From Acanthacorydalis orientalis (lineage: Eukaryota > Arthropoda > Insecta > Megaloptera > Corydalidae): a stretch of DNA of 64,000 nucleotides. Both the position numbers and the translations under genes were made by a program. Below, piece by piece: positions 24,050 through 38,267 of this stretch (the stretch's first letter is position 1; each line of letters starts with the position of its first letter). The DNA lies in assembly GCA_034766995.1 (NCBI GenBank), contig CM068325.1, positions 3,193,668-3,257,667 on the forward strand, in the 5' to 3' direction. Under the pieces are notes generated by a model that saw only the letters and a list, made by a program, of their open reading frames with translations, ran no database searches and had not been told where the DNA came from.

Positions 24050-25400
24050 TTATTAATATTATCGTTGTTAGTGTGAGCGAGCGAGCGAGAGAGAGAGAGA
24101 GAGACGCGTGCGCGAGAGGGATGAGTGAACCGAAAAGATCCAAAAGACAAAAAAAAGATACGCGAAAATTATTTTTGTTATTAGAGAGAGAGAGAGAGAG
24201 CGAGTGAGAGGAAAAATGTACAAAATTTATATCGTAAACTTTAGAGCGACCGGATTCTATTAGACGCGGACCGAGGAGGCGACGGCCCGACGGACGTCGG
24301 GCGCGTCCTCGGTCCGCACGCTAGGGTATGCCGGAGATAATGTTGTTGACCCGACGCGTCCGGACGGCGGGCGGCGGACGCGTCCGCCGCCCCCCGTCCG
24401 GACCGAGCACGACGGAAAAAAAATTAATAATGTGGCCTTGCCTTAAGTATGATTTCGATCGATCGTTTAAAACGTTAAAAGAAAAAAAGAGAGATTCTTA
24501 CGAAAAAAAAAACCATTATGATTTGTATCGAGCATTCAACTGAATGTGCCTCTAACATTGCATCTCGACGTACGACGCGTTCTTACCGTTTCGTTTCGGG
24601 GCCGCGCGCGGCCCCCCCGCCTGATTTTCGTATTCGAAATTCGACGTTTAGGCTTGAAAAATCTAGCAGTAAGTGCCTTCCAGTTTACTAAGAAGTTTAA
24701 TAGACGTCGTGGCGCGCCGTCAACAACGATCACGCGACACGCGGTCGCCATACCCTGCCGAGAGTAGAGAGAAAAATATAGAGCGAGACGTGACGAAACC
24801 GACGGACCGGTGAGTGAGACACGGATCCGCCGGGTTCGGTCAGATCGGCGCGTTCGTTTCGGTTTCCGTTCTCCGCCGCTCCGGTGACGTCGGGCGGCCG
24901 GCCGCGCGCCGGCCGCCCGCGCGGAGCGTTCCGTTCACGCGAGCGTCCGGCACGCGAGCGTACCACGAGGCATATATGTTTTTTCCCGCGGTCGGGGCGC
25001 GCGGCCGGCGCCGCGCCGGCCGCGCGCGCCGACGAGAGCGAGTCGTCGAACGTTGGCGAGGATCGAGACGGAGCATGCGAAAAAAAAAAAAACATAAGTA
25101 ATGTAGATGATTGCTTCATAGAAGAGTAAAACAAGCCTACGGACTTGCCTGTAACCGTGTATAAAATAAATAATTACCGCAGTATCGATTATATTACCCA
25201 GTTTATTATTATCGTCAGAACACTATCCGTTGTATTCTTGAACTATGAGCGAGCGTTTGCGTTACAGTATCCGTTTTGAGTATACGTTCTCGATTTGGTT
25301 TCTGTTTAGTTTCGCCGCAATGAATGTAAAAAAAATAAATGTACCGAGTAAAGTAACTTTACAGAATAAACGTGTTTGTGTTATTTTATCGAACGCCGTA
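22486..25400 (+). other. Probable long 3' UTR of bric-a-brac and intergenic DNA
   Basis: No coding exon is supported. The stretch has A-rich and (TA)n tracts (22600-22845, 23574-23590, 24025-24065), GC-rich segments and a two-tier hairpin at 24266-24317. Canonical AATAAA signals lie at 25165-25170, 25334-25339 and 25365-25370, followed by GT-rich sequence. A bric-a-brac 3' UTR of about 2.7-2.9 kb would end there, just before the nucleobindin promoter. Confidence 0.45.
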
Positions 25401-25829
25401 GTCGTTATCTGCTCCCGCACACTCCCTCTCCCGCCTCCTCCTCCCGGTCGTGTTCGGACGGACGAGCGAGCCGCGCACGCGACGGCCGTCGCCGCGAGCG
25501 ACGGCGAACTCCTCGGGGCTCCGCTCCGGGAGTCGAGCGAGCGCTCGAATCCGTGGACGGGCGACCACGCGGCGTGCGTGTCGCTACGGAGAAAAGTTTG
25601 ACGGTCGCTCGTTCGTCCTAGGGTTTTTCGTTCCGTTCTCTGTATATCTATGGTCGGACGCGCGTCGATCCGTTCGCGCGCGCTCCTCTCGAGCTCTATG
25701 GTTCGTGAGTGAAAGGTGACGCAGTGACGACATCGAGCGACCTTCTGTGAGACGTGGACGACTAGTAAACGACCACGTACCGTAACCAGCGCGCCGACAC
25801 GGACACGGAGAAGTCTCGGCATTTATGAG
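25401..25829 (+). promoter_or_regulatory. Nucleobindin promoter region and non-coding first exon
   Basis: GC-rich DNA precedes the nucleobindin start. A plausible 5' UTR exon ends at 25829 with a GTACGC donor; the intron 25830-25926 ends TTTCGGCAG, and 21 bp of leader then precede the ATG at 25948. The transcription start cannot be placed from sequence alone. Confidence 0.4.
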
Positions 25830-25947
25830 GTACGCGCCCGGCCACACCGCACGTCCGCATACCGACGCGAACGTACTAGTTACGCGCATAACCTCAAATA
25901 TATAGCGGACGACCGTGTTTCGGCAGTTGTGGGGAACTAGGCCGGCC

Positions 25948-28448
25948 ATGAAACGCTTCGTCGCACTGCTGCTGATCGGCGCGCTCGCGCTGCACGAGAT
26001 AGCGGCGCCGCCGGTCAAGGAGCAGAAGGAGGACGCCGAGAACGACGAGAACAAGGTCGACGCGAGCCCGCAGGAGGACCTCGTGAGTATGTTCGCGTGG
26101 CAGGCGTCCGCCGTGAAACCGACCGTGTTCTGTTTCCGCGCAGTCCGACTACATGGAGTACAGCCGGTACCTGAAGGAGGTCGCAAACGCGCTCGAGAGC
26201 GACCCGGAGTTCAGGCAGAAGCTCGAGAAGGCCGAGGAGGCCGACATCAGGGTGAGTCGTCGCGGCGCGCGCGCGCGTCCGACCGCGTCTGACCGCGCGT
26301 CGAATTCCAGACCGGCAAGATCGCGCACGAGCTCGAGTACGTCTCGCACCGCGTGCGGACGCGGCTCGACGAGATCAAGCGCGCCGAGCTCGAGCGGCTG
26401 CGCCGGCTCGCGTCGAAGAAGCGCGACCTCGAGAACGGGATCGACACCGAGCACCTGAAGATCGCGCCGAACGGCGCCGTCGACGGCGAGCACCTCGACC
26501 GCTCGAACCCGCACACGTTCGAGATCGAGGACCTGAAGAGGCTGATCGCGAAGACGTCGCAGGTGAGGCCGGCGCGCGAGCGCGCGCGTTCGCTCGGTCG
26601 TTGATGCGCCGCGTTCCGTGCTTCAGGATCTCGTCGAGGCCGACCGTAAGCGGCGCGAGGAGTTCAAGCAGTACGAGCTGCAGAAGGAGTTCGAGAAGCA
26701 GCAGAAGCTGAAGTCGCTCGACGACGCGCAGCGCGCCGAGATGGAGAAGAAGTACGACGAGCTCGAGGCGAAGCACAAGAAGCACGAACCGGTCGGTGTC
26801 GGCGCGCCGTCGACGCGCGATGCGTCCGGACGCTGACGTCCCGGTCTGTTTCAGCTCCACCACCCGGGCAGCAAGAAGCAGCTCGAGGAGGTCTGGGAGA
26901 AGCAGGACCGCATGGACAGCCAGGACTTCGACCCGACGACGTTCTTCATGCTGCACGGTACGTCCGGCGCCGGGCCGACCGGCGCCGACGCTCCGACGTC
27001 CCTGTCGTTTCAGACCTCGACGGCAACGGCGTCTGGGACGAGAACGAGGTGAAGGCGCTGTTCCTGAAGGAGCTAGACAAGCTGTACAGGAGCGGCTTGC
27101 CCGAGGACGACATGCGCGAGCGGGCCGAGGAGATGGAGAGGATGCGCGAGCACGTGTTCGGCGAGGCCGACACGAACCACGACCGGCTGATAAGGTACGC
27201 TCGTCGACGCGCGTCCGTCCGTCCGCCCTCGTACGACCTCTCTCTCTCTCTCAGCTTCCAGGAGTTCCTCGACCAGACGCGCAGACCGGACTTCGACCAG
27301 GACCCCGGCTGGGAGACGCTCGATCAGCAGCAGGCGTACACGCACGACGAGTACCGCGAGTTCGAGCGGCGCAGGACGCAGGAGATCGAACGGCTGATCG
27401 CGCAGGGAATGGTGAGGCGGGCCGGACGTGCCGTGCGCACGCGCGCCTTTTTTTTTTGGTTTCTTTAGATTTTGCGTAGGACCTTTAGATTTTGCGTCCG
27501 GTATTTCGATCGGCGGCGGTCGGTCCTCGCCGGACCTCCCGCCGATCCGCGTAGACGCTTTCGATTTTAACGAATTAATCGGCTCGTTTGTGTTTCGCAT
27601 GCACAGTTACAACCGCACCCAGGCATGCCTCATCCACAATACCCGCCCCGCCCCGGACAGGTGAGTCGCACACGTTTTTTACTTTTCGTGTTCCGTGTCG
27701 TCGCGAGTCGGAGCGAACAGCACGCGTTCGCGCGCTCTCGAGCGCGTCCTCGGTTGTATCGCGAGGTTCTGTGCGCAGTTTCCGCCGCAGCACGGCCAGC
27801 CGCCCGCTCCCGGCTACGATCGGCAGCGCCCTCCGCCGAACTACCAGCACCCGAACGCCGTTCCGCAGCACGTCGGACAACAGCATCCGCAGGCGTACGG
27901 CGGTCACGTGCCTCAGCCGCACCAGGGAATTCTGAATCAGGGGCAAGTTCATCCGGGACAGATCCACCCGGGACAACAGTTCAACCCGGGACAGCAGGCC
28001 AGCCCAGGTCAAGTTAATGCGGGTCAAATGCACCCGGGCCAAGTTAATGCGGGTCAAATGCACCCGGGCCAAGTTAATGCGGGGCAAATGCACCCGGGCC
28101 AAGTCAATGCGGGGCAAATGCACCCGGGCCAAGTCAATGCGGGTCAGATGCACAATGGCCAAATCAATGCGGGTCAGATGCACCCGGGCCAAGTTAATGC
28201 GGGACAAATGTACCCGGGTCAAGTTAATGCCGGACATATGGATTCAGTACAGAATCCTAAAAGTCCTCAAGTCGATGTCGGACACCAGAATGAAATCCAG
28301 AAGCAGCAACCGGCGCGTCCACAGGACGACCTGGCCGAGCAGCCGCATCCCGTTAAGACCCAGTCTCAGGTACAGGCGTGAGGGCGTATATACGGCGTGG
28401 ATTTCGATCCTAACGTGTTTTTTGTCGTTCGCGCAGAAGCCGGCGTAG
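25948..28448 (+). CDS. NUCB1: Nucleobindin (secretory-pathway Ca2+-binding EF-hand protein) with C-terminal repeat
   Basis: Ten coding exons: 25948-26082, 26144-26251, 26311-26562, 26627-26791, 26855-26957, 27014-27194, 27255-27411, 27607-27660, 27779-28369 and 28437-28448 (about 585 residues). The protein opens with a signal peptide (MKRFVALLLIGALALHEIAA). A basic and coiled-coil segment follows (around HRVRTRLDEIKRAELERL and KRREEFKQYELQKEFEK), then two EF-hand loops, DLDGNGVWDENE and DTNHDRLISFQE. The arginine at the usual glycine position of the second loop also occurs in other nucleobindins. Nucleobindins bind calcium in the Golgi lumen and are partly secreted. The last long exon is unusual: eight or so copies of a 30-bp unit encoding GQVNAGQMHP. 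If the last intron is retained the protein ends four codons later, at 28381, instead. The ATG is chosen because it starts the signal peptide. Confidence 0.93.
28006..28240 (+). repeat. 30-bp coding minisatellite in nucleobindin, ~8 copies
   Basis: Tandem 30-bp units of the type GTTAATGCGGGTCAAATGCA plus CCCGGGCCAA stay in frame and encode GQVNAGQMHP variants (MHN, MYP and INA changes). Several neighbouring units are identical, so the array is recent or kept homogeneous. Shorter, less regular GQIHPGQ-type units precede it from about 27945. Confidence 0.93.
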
Positions 28449-29204
28449 GTTCTACACGTCGCCCGGATCGAATCGAAACTTCGCGGCATCTGACCGAACG
28501 ACGATGGAGCCCCCGTGTTTCCGTACTAAGATCTTATCTAGTTTTAGGTTAATATGTCTATATAATTATGTTTAGTCTTTCGGTCGTGTCTTTATTTGAG
28601 GCTCCGGCGCTCGTTTAAAGTCTTACGGCACGTTCGGATATCAAAAAACGTGTCGCCGTAACCTAACTTTCAAAGCGTATCGAATCGATGTTCAAGAGGA
28701 TGTTGTAATGTTCCCAGGACAGGATTTCGGTGTTTTATTAGCGACAGTCATTTTCCAGATTCCAGGTTTACTTTAAATTTCGAATATGATACGAGCACTC
28801 TTAAGAACATAACCGCAAACTTTTGAAATGTCATTCTGTTGGATTTCGACCGAATTTAAAGCCTCGAGTGGATGCACGCCGTTACAATTACGTTTATGTT
28901 ATGGGTTGTATTTAAGTTTTTCTTTTTTTATCGTGTTAAGAAAGTTTTATATCGGACGTGTTATTTTATCCATGTATCGTCCGAATTTTGTGTAAAATGT
29001 TTTGTACGCTTTCTCGTTCGTTCAAGCGATCGATATAAAGTCATTAAAGAACACGGCCTGTTGTGTTTTCTTGGTCCCTATAAAAATCCCTGTGAATTCG
29101 AAACGAGAAATAAAACAACGCTAACGGTAAAAGATCTAAGAGAGACTTTATTGTTCCGCGAAAAAAGCGGTAGATACATCGAAAACTCTCGAGCGCGACC
29201 TCGC
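28449..29204. other. Convergent 3' UTR region of nucleobindin and GPR107-like gene
   Basis: No further exon is seen. A plus-strand AATAAA lies at 29109-29114 and a minus-strand AATAAA (TTTATT on the plus strand) at 29147-29152. The two transcripts therefore probably overlap or abut at their 3' ends. Confidence 0.6.
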
Positions 29205-31590
<2,386 letters not shown>

Positions 31591-32403
31591 TTTCGGAAAT
31601 CGTGCGCCGCTACGGCATCCAAACACCACGGTTCGTAATACCCGCCGGGCGCGTTCTAGTACGATCGGAGCCCTGTACGGCGCGCGGCGTTACAGTTCAT
31701 TTATATAACGAGGACGAGCGGAGCGAGAACACTGTAGTTATCGCTTGTCGTTTTGACGGATCACAAAGAGGTTCGGACCACACAGTTGTATGCGCGCGCG
31801 GTGCACTGGACGGCGTCCGGATGTCTCTCTTGTTAACTAACGTGCGTGCATAAATGTGTATATACGTATGTTATGTGCGTGTCGGACGGATCGTCGAAAG
31901 TCTGCCGGTCGGTTTCTGTGTCGACGCTTTCGCGATTTGCAGGGGAAAAAAAGTCGCGATAACGTTACCGGTGCGACGCACCACAGAGTTGTATGCGCGA
32001 GACGTTCGGCGCGCGCGTCGAATAACCGCGACGACGGACGTCGACGCGGCGCGCTGTCTCGAGCGCGTGCCGTTCGAGCGGTCGCGGGAGCGTGCACGCG
32101 ACGAACGTCACGCGCCGCGGACGCTCGTCGCGGGCGGGCGCGCCTACGGTCCGTCGTGATCGCCCGTCGCGTTTCGAACGTCGCGGGCGCGGCCGGCGCA
32201 TGCGCGCCGGACCGACGCGCGTTCCGTGTAACAATAAGAAGAAATAACATGTCGCCTCGCGAAGAGACGGCCGTAGCATCGATTTATCGTGATTCGAGCG
32301 AGTGTGTCGGGCCGTCCGCAGCGGATCGTACGACGAGATCGTGCGTTTGAAGCGTCCCGCCGTACTGGCGAGCATCCGATCGGGCGCGCGAGCCGGAACG
32401 ACG
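31591..32403. promoter_or_regulatory. Divergent promoter region between GPR107-like gene and Deaf1
   Basis: The 813 bp between the two start codons must hold both promoters and 5' UTRs. It is CpG-rich and has no obvious TATA box at either end. A 20-bp motif, ACCACA then C or G, then AGTTGTATGCGCG, occurs twice in the same orientation at 31777-31796 and 31980-31999, differing at one base. Confidence 0.6.
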
Positions 32404-34013
32404 ATGGACGCGTCTACATCGGACGGTGTCGTCATACCGGACATGTCCGAAGCCGAACAGCTAGCGAGCGAACACGACGCGATCAATGGCGACAGCAATG
32501 GCGGCGCTGGCGCGCAGGAGAGCGGCCACGCGCGGTCGGCGGCCGCGGCCGGCATCGTCGGCCGAGCGCACGCGGCCGCCGCCGCCGGCGTGCCGGTCAG
32601 CCTGCCGGTCGGCTCGCTGATCACGAGCACGTTCAACGTGATCACGCAGGAGCAGCTGTCGCACTTCAAGCCGATGCTGTGCGTCGACAACAACGGGTAC
32701 ATATCGAACGACGCGGCCGGCGGCGAGCTGAAGGCGACGCACATCGTGATCCAGCAGCAGCAGCAGGACGACGTGCAGGCCGGCGCCGGCGTCGGCGCGT
32801 CGAACGCCGGCTCGTGGAGCGAGGCGGCGAGCCTGCCCGTCCTGCCGGTCCGCTGCAAGAACACGTCCGCCGAGCTGCACAAGTCGCGGTTCGGCTCCGG
32901 CGGCCGCGGCCGCTGCGTCAAGCTCGGCATGTCGTGGTACACGCCGAGCGAGTTCGAGGCGCTGTGCGGCCGCGCGTCGAGCAAGGACTGGAAGAGGAGC
33001 ATCCGCTTCGGCGGCCGCAGCCTGCAGACGCTGATCGACGAGGGAGTGCTGTCGCCGCACGCGACGAGCTGCACGTGCGCCGCGTGCTGCGACGACGACT
33101 CGGCGACCGGGCCGGTCCGCCTGTTCACGCCGTACAAGCGACGGAGACGGAAGGACCTCGACGACGGCCGCGGCGGCAAGTCGAAGAGGAGCGACGGCGG
33201 CAGCGGCGACGACAGCAACGACGTCGTCGGGCCGAACGCGAAGACCGAGGCGTGGGAGGTGAGCTCAGCGTCCGCGCGGCGTCCGTGATTAACGAGTAAA
33301 AGGTCTGACGCGCGCGTCGAGCCGCCGACGGCCGGTCTCCGCGCGCGGCCGTGATCTCGACCGCCTTATGAGACGCCGCTCGGACGCGCTACGCCGGTCT
33401 TTCTCCCGCCTGTCGCTAGAGCTCGGACGAATGTTCGCAGAGCATCGCCGAAGGGCTCGACTCGGCCGACTACCAGCTGATCGAGCAGACGCAGCCGTCC
33501 GACCCGACGCTCGCGCTCCGCCGGCTCGACGAGATACACTCGGCGCTCGTCCGTCTCGCCGGCGAGTTCAGGCGCGGCGTCGACGAGGCGAGGGAGCTGT
33601 GCGCCAGGCAGATCGAGCGGCACCAGCGGGACAGGGACGCGGCCGTGCTCGCCGCGCGCGTCGAGGCGCAGGTACGTGGGACGCTCGGAGGCGAAAGGCC
33701 GGCCCGGCTTAACGTCCGTTCGCGGTTACAGGTCGCGGCGCTGCAGCCGGACGGCACGGCGAGCAACGCCGGCGCCGACTCGACTCTCCAGCCGGCGACG
33801 ATCGACGCGGACGCGTCGAGCCAGAAGAAGTGCGCGAACTGCAACCGCGAGGCGCTCGCCGAGTGCTCGCTGTGCCGGAGGACGCCGTACTGCTCGACGT
33901 TCTGTCAGCGGAAGGACTGGGGCGCGCACCAGGTCGAGTGCGTCCGAGGCGTCCAGACCGAGTCGCCGCAGCAGTCGATAATGCTGATCGTCGAGGCGCA
34001 GGAGCACCAGTGA
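32404..34013 (+). CDS. Deaf1: Deaf1 transcription factor (SAND + MYND zinc finger)
   Basis: Three coding exons, 32404-33258, 33420-33671 and 33732-34013, encode 462 residues. The N-terminal half is acidic and alanine-rich. A SAND domain spans about residues 145-225, with [53 protein letters not shown] and a Cys-rich end. A basic stretch (YKRRRRK) is the likely nuclear localisation signal, followed by a predicted coiled region. The last exon ends in a MYND finger (about residues 403-439) with the Cys/His series of CANCN, CSLC, YCSTFCQ and HQVEC. Deaf1 binds TTCG-type sites and regulates development and immune genes in insects. The second acceptor could also be 21 bp further on (33441), in the same frame; the better pyrimidine tract favours 33420. 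Confidence 0.94.
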
Positions 34014-34102
34014 TCGTTCCGCGAGTGCTCTCGTGCGCGGCGACGACGTCGTCGTCGTCGTCGGACTCCGTGCTAGTTTTTAAGGTTTATAACGATAGGG
34101 AA

Positions 34103-34140
34103 AATAAAACGACTACGATACGATCCGTCGCGTCTTTATT
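34103..34140. promoter_or_regulatory. Facing poly(A) signals of Deaf1 and chitin deacetylase
   Basis: A plus-strand AATAAA at 34103-34108 serves Deaf1 (stop codon at 34013). A minus-strand AATAAA (TTTATT on the plus strand, 34135-34140) serves the chitin deacetylase (stop codon at 34166). The signals are under 30 bp apart, so the two mature transcripts are expected to overlap at their 3' ends. Confidence 0.7.
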
Positions 34141-34165
34141 CACCGAAACCTATCCCGACCGCTCG

Positions 34166-35543
34166 CTACTCGCCGAGCGGGTTCCCGAGCCACGGGTACA
34201 CTCTCGGGCAATCGGCGCACTGCGTCAGCACGCGCTCCTCCTCGCCCTTCTTGACGTAGCACGTGACGTTGCTGCAGTTCGGCTCGAACGTCGGCCGACA
34301 CTTCGGCCACGACGTCGTCAGGTTGCCGATCGGCGACGGTTTCTCGACCCACTCGAGCATCCGGTCGATCGTGACCTGCGAAAGACGGCGGCGCGTCAGA
34401 ATCGGCGGACTCGCGCGTCCGCGCGCACCGGTGTCTTACTATGTAGACTTCCTTCTTCGACTGCAGGTAGTCGATGAACTTCTCGTAGACCTCGAAGTTG
34501 ATCGGACCCTTGAGGAACCACGACGCGTGGACGAAGAACCCGAACGGCGCCCGCGTGTTGTTGTAGTGCGTCTCGAAGTTCCTGATCATGAACGCGAGCA
34601 TCCCGTCGACGGTGTCCGGCCTGTTCGGGGAGAAACGTACGGTCAGGACGTCGGCGCGAGCGCCGCGGCCGGCCGGCGCGGCACTCACACGTCGATGCAC
34701 CCGTCGACCATCGCGCAGAATTTTCCGCTGTCGTCGGTCCAGTCGACCATCGGCACGACCCAGATCCCCGGGAACGCCTCGTTCGGGCACGGCGGGATCA
34801 GGCAGTCCTGCTTCGACTGGTAGTCGAGCGTGTACGGCCAGATCGGGTTCTTCGAGTACTGCTGCGTCGGCCACGAGCAGTCGTACTTGAACCCGTGCCT
34901 CTTCAGCATCTCGAAGCTCGTGTTGCCTGCCGACGAGACGGCGTGAGTCGGCGGTCGGTCTACGGAGCGAAGCTCGGTCACTCACCGGACATCTGCAGGA
35001 ACGGCATCCGGATCCCCTTGATCGACTCCTTCGGGACGTTGCCGAAGTGCGAGACGGTCTCTCGCTCGCCGACGAACTCGTCCTCGATCGTCTTCAGCGA
35101 CGCGGTCTTCCAGTACTCGGTCATCGTCTCGTGCGTGATCGAGTGGAGCGCGATCTCGTGGCCGCGGCCGGCGAGCATGTGGAGCTGGAAAACGGCGACG
35201 CGGTCAGTGCCGGCGGCCCGCGCTTCCCCGACGCCGCGCTCACCCTCTCGTAGTTCGTGTACTCGTGCGCGACGAAGTACGTCGCGCCGATCGGGCACCC
35301 GTCCGGGTTCTTCCTGCCGGCGAACGCCTCGTCGTAGAACTTGTAGTTGTCGGCCTGGATCGCGTCGTCGAACGTCAGCAACACCATCTGCGGGATCTGC
35401 TCGCGCGCGAGGTTCCCGGGCTGGCCGGCGTCGAAGCAGCGGCACTTCGGCAGCTTGCACTTCTCCTTGTCGCACGGCTGCGCGAGCGGCCCCGCGTGCA
35501 CGGCGGCCGCCACGGCCGCGATCAAAATCAGTCTCGACAGCAT
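34166..35543 (-). CDS. Chitin deacetylase, short form without chitin-binding domain (group V-like)
   Basis: Five coding exons, 35244-35543, 34986-35184, 34689-34926, 34440-34620 and 34166-34375, give 375 residues. A signal peptide (MLSRLILIAAVAAAVHA) is followed directly by a polysaccharide deacetylase (carbohydrate esterase 4) domain, with no CBM14 or LDLa module. Catalytic motifs are visible: TFDDA (57-61), the metal-binding HSITH (114-118), RMPF (159-162), DCSW in the fourth motif and HASWF near the end. The enzyme removes acetyl groups from chitin outside the cell; short forms of this kind are often expressed in gut and act on peritrophic-matrix chitin. The ATG lies exactly at a splice acceptor, with a non-coding exon above 35603 (donor GTGAGTCG). 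The group V assignment is inferred from domain layout. Confidence 0.92.
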
Positions 35544-35603
35544 CTGCGGACACGTCGTCGCGGGCGTGAGTACGGGGCGGCGACGGGCCGCGCGTCGACT
35601 CAC

Positions 35604-35800
35604 CTCTCTGAAGGCGCTCGAGTTCGCCGCACGGCGGCCGAGCCGGCGCTTAAGTACGCACCGGCGGCGCGTTATCGCGCGCGATAGCGTCGAGCGGTTC
35701 GAGTGCCGCGATAGCGCGTTAATCCGCGCTATATTTAGGCGCGATACGCGGGAGCGCACTCGAGATTTCGGCGAAAACGCGCGCTATCAGCTCTAAAGGA
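35604..35800 (-). promoter_or_regulatory. Chitin deacetylase 5' UTR exon and promoter with CGCGATA-type motif cluster
   Basis: The non-coding first exon ends at 35604. Just upstream the sequence repeats GCGCGATAG/CTATCGCGC words: a perfect 14-bp palindrome TATCGCGCGCGATA at 35673-35686, CGCGATAGCGCG near 35708, CGCGCTAT near 35726, GCGCGATA near 35740 and GCGCGCTATC near 35780. This density is not seen elsewhere in the window. Confidence 0.5.
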
Positions 35801-36872
35801 CCGGCGACAATTGTTCGATGCCGACTCACTAATCGAGATAGCCGTTTATCTGTGAATCGGTACTTTTTGTTTTCCGAGTGTCTGGCGGCGACGGCTGTGC
35901 TCGATCTGGAACAGTGGCGGAGCACGTGTCTGGATCGAAACGGAGACGGCACGCATGTCGCGCGCTCCGTAAACCGGCCTAGTTTCGGGCCGAACAATAT
36001 TGTCGTGCTGCTCGTTTCCGGGCGCCTCCCCGAGAGAGCCGCACGGACGAAGATTGTCGGCAGGATGAGGAGGAGAGTCGATTCGCGAGAGACGCTCCTC
36101 CGCGGCACATTTTGCAACGCGGGACGGTTTCATTCCGTTAGTTTCTCGTCGTGCGGGCCGCCGGGAGTCTGTCCGCGGCGCGCGGCCGTGCGAGCGAAAC
36201 CGACTACGGTTTTCGGGACCGGCAGCGCACGACGCGCCCCGTCGAACGCCGCGGCGGTCGCCGGCGACCGACGATCGGTAAAAACGCGGTTCGAGTCTCG
36301 GAACGGCCGGTTCTCGAGTACCGATTCGGAATTCTCGCCGTCGGGACGGTCGAGCCGACGACGGTACCGCGGAGCGTGCGCTTCCGATCGGATCGAGTCG
36401 CCCGCGGAACGGCCGACAAATCGAAGCGGCAGGAAGAATACCGTATCGTCTCGGTCTTGGTTTAGCCGCCGTGCGAGTCCGGCCGAGTCCCGCGCGCGGC
36501 GCGCCGACCGGCCGCCGTCCGTTACGCAACCGTCGACTGTTCTCGATCGACGCGTACGTGACCGAGCGGCCGGCCGGATAGTGAGCGCGCGCTACCCGGC
36601 GTGCGTGCGAGCGAGCGAGACGGACCGACCGGCCGTCCGTCCGCTTATGGCTTATGTAATCCGGTCGCGTCGCGCTGTGCGCGTTCGGTCCAGTTTGCGG
36701 GCGCGCTCGCCGCGTCGACACGGATCGAGAGCGTCGGACGGACGGGATTGCGTCAGAGTCGGACCCGTCGCGGGATTGGATCTCCACGCTGGACGACCAC
36801 GACGACGGGATCTTCTCGCGGCACGACCTGAGGGACGGGCGTTCGAGCCGAACGCCGACGTGATCGACACAG
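35801..36872 (+). other. CpG-rich island with a possible first exon of a plus-strand gene
   Basis: The sequence is strongly CpG-rich up to a good donor (ACAG/GTAGGC at 36872/36873), after which composition turns abruptly AT-rich. An ATG at 36647 opens a frame of 75 codons that reaches this donor, but the product is arginine-rich and unrecognised. A second frame gives an acidic stretch (SRDWISTLDDHDDGIFSRHD) that stops just before the donor. Either a 5' UTR exon or a short coding first exon would fit; no downstream exon was found. Confidence 0.25.
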
Positions 36873-38014
<1,142 letters not shown>

Positions 38015-38106
38015 TTTTTTTCTCCGTTCCCGTTCAGTTAATGTTTAAACCCATTCAGTGCCACCGCGCGTAAACTCAACGCTGTTTTGGAAATTATTGT
38101 CTCTGC

Positions 38107-38152
<46 letters not shown>

Positions 38153-38212
38153 AAGAACTTTCTTATATAGATATAAACATGATTCAACAGCAGTATTACT
38201 ACGTTACTAGTT

Positions 38213-38267
<55 letters not shown>

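Noticed and set aside
32289..33299. A 336-residue Arg-rich open frame over the Deaf1 first exon
   Set aside because: It is the out-of-frame shadow of the Deaf1 coding exon, which shows the SAND domain in the other frame.
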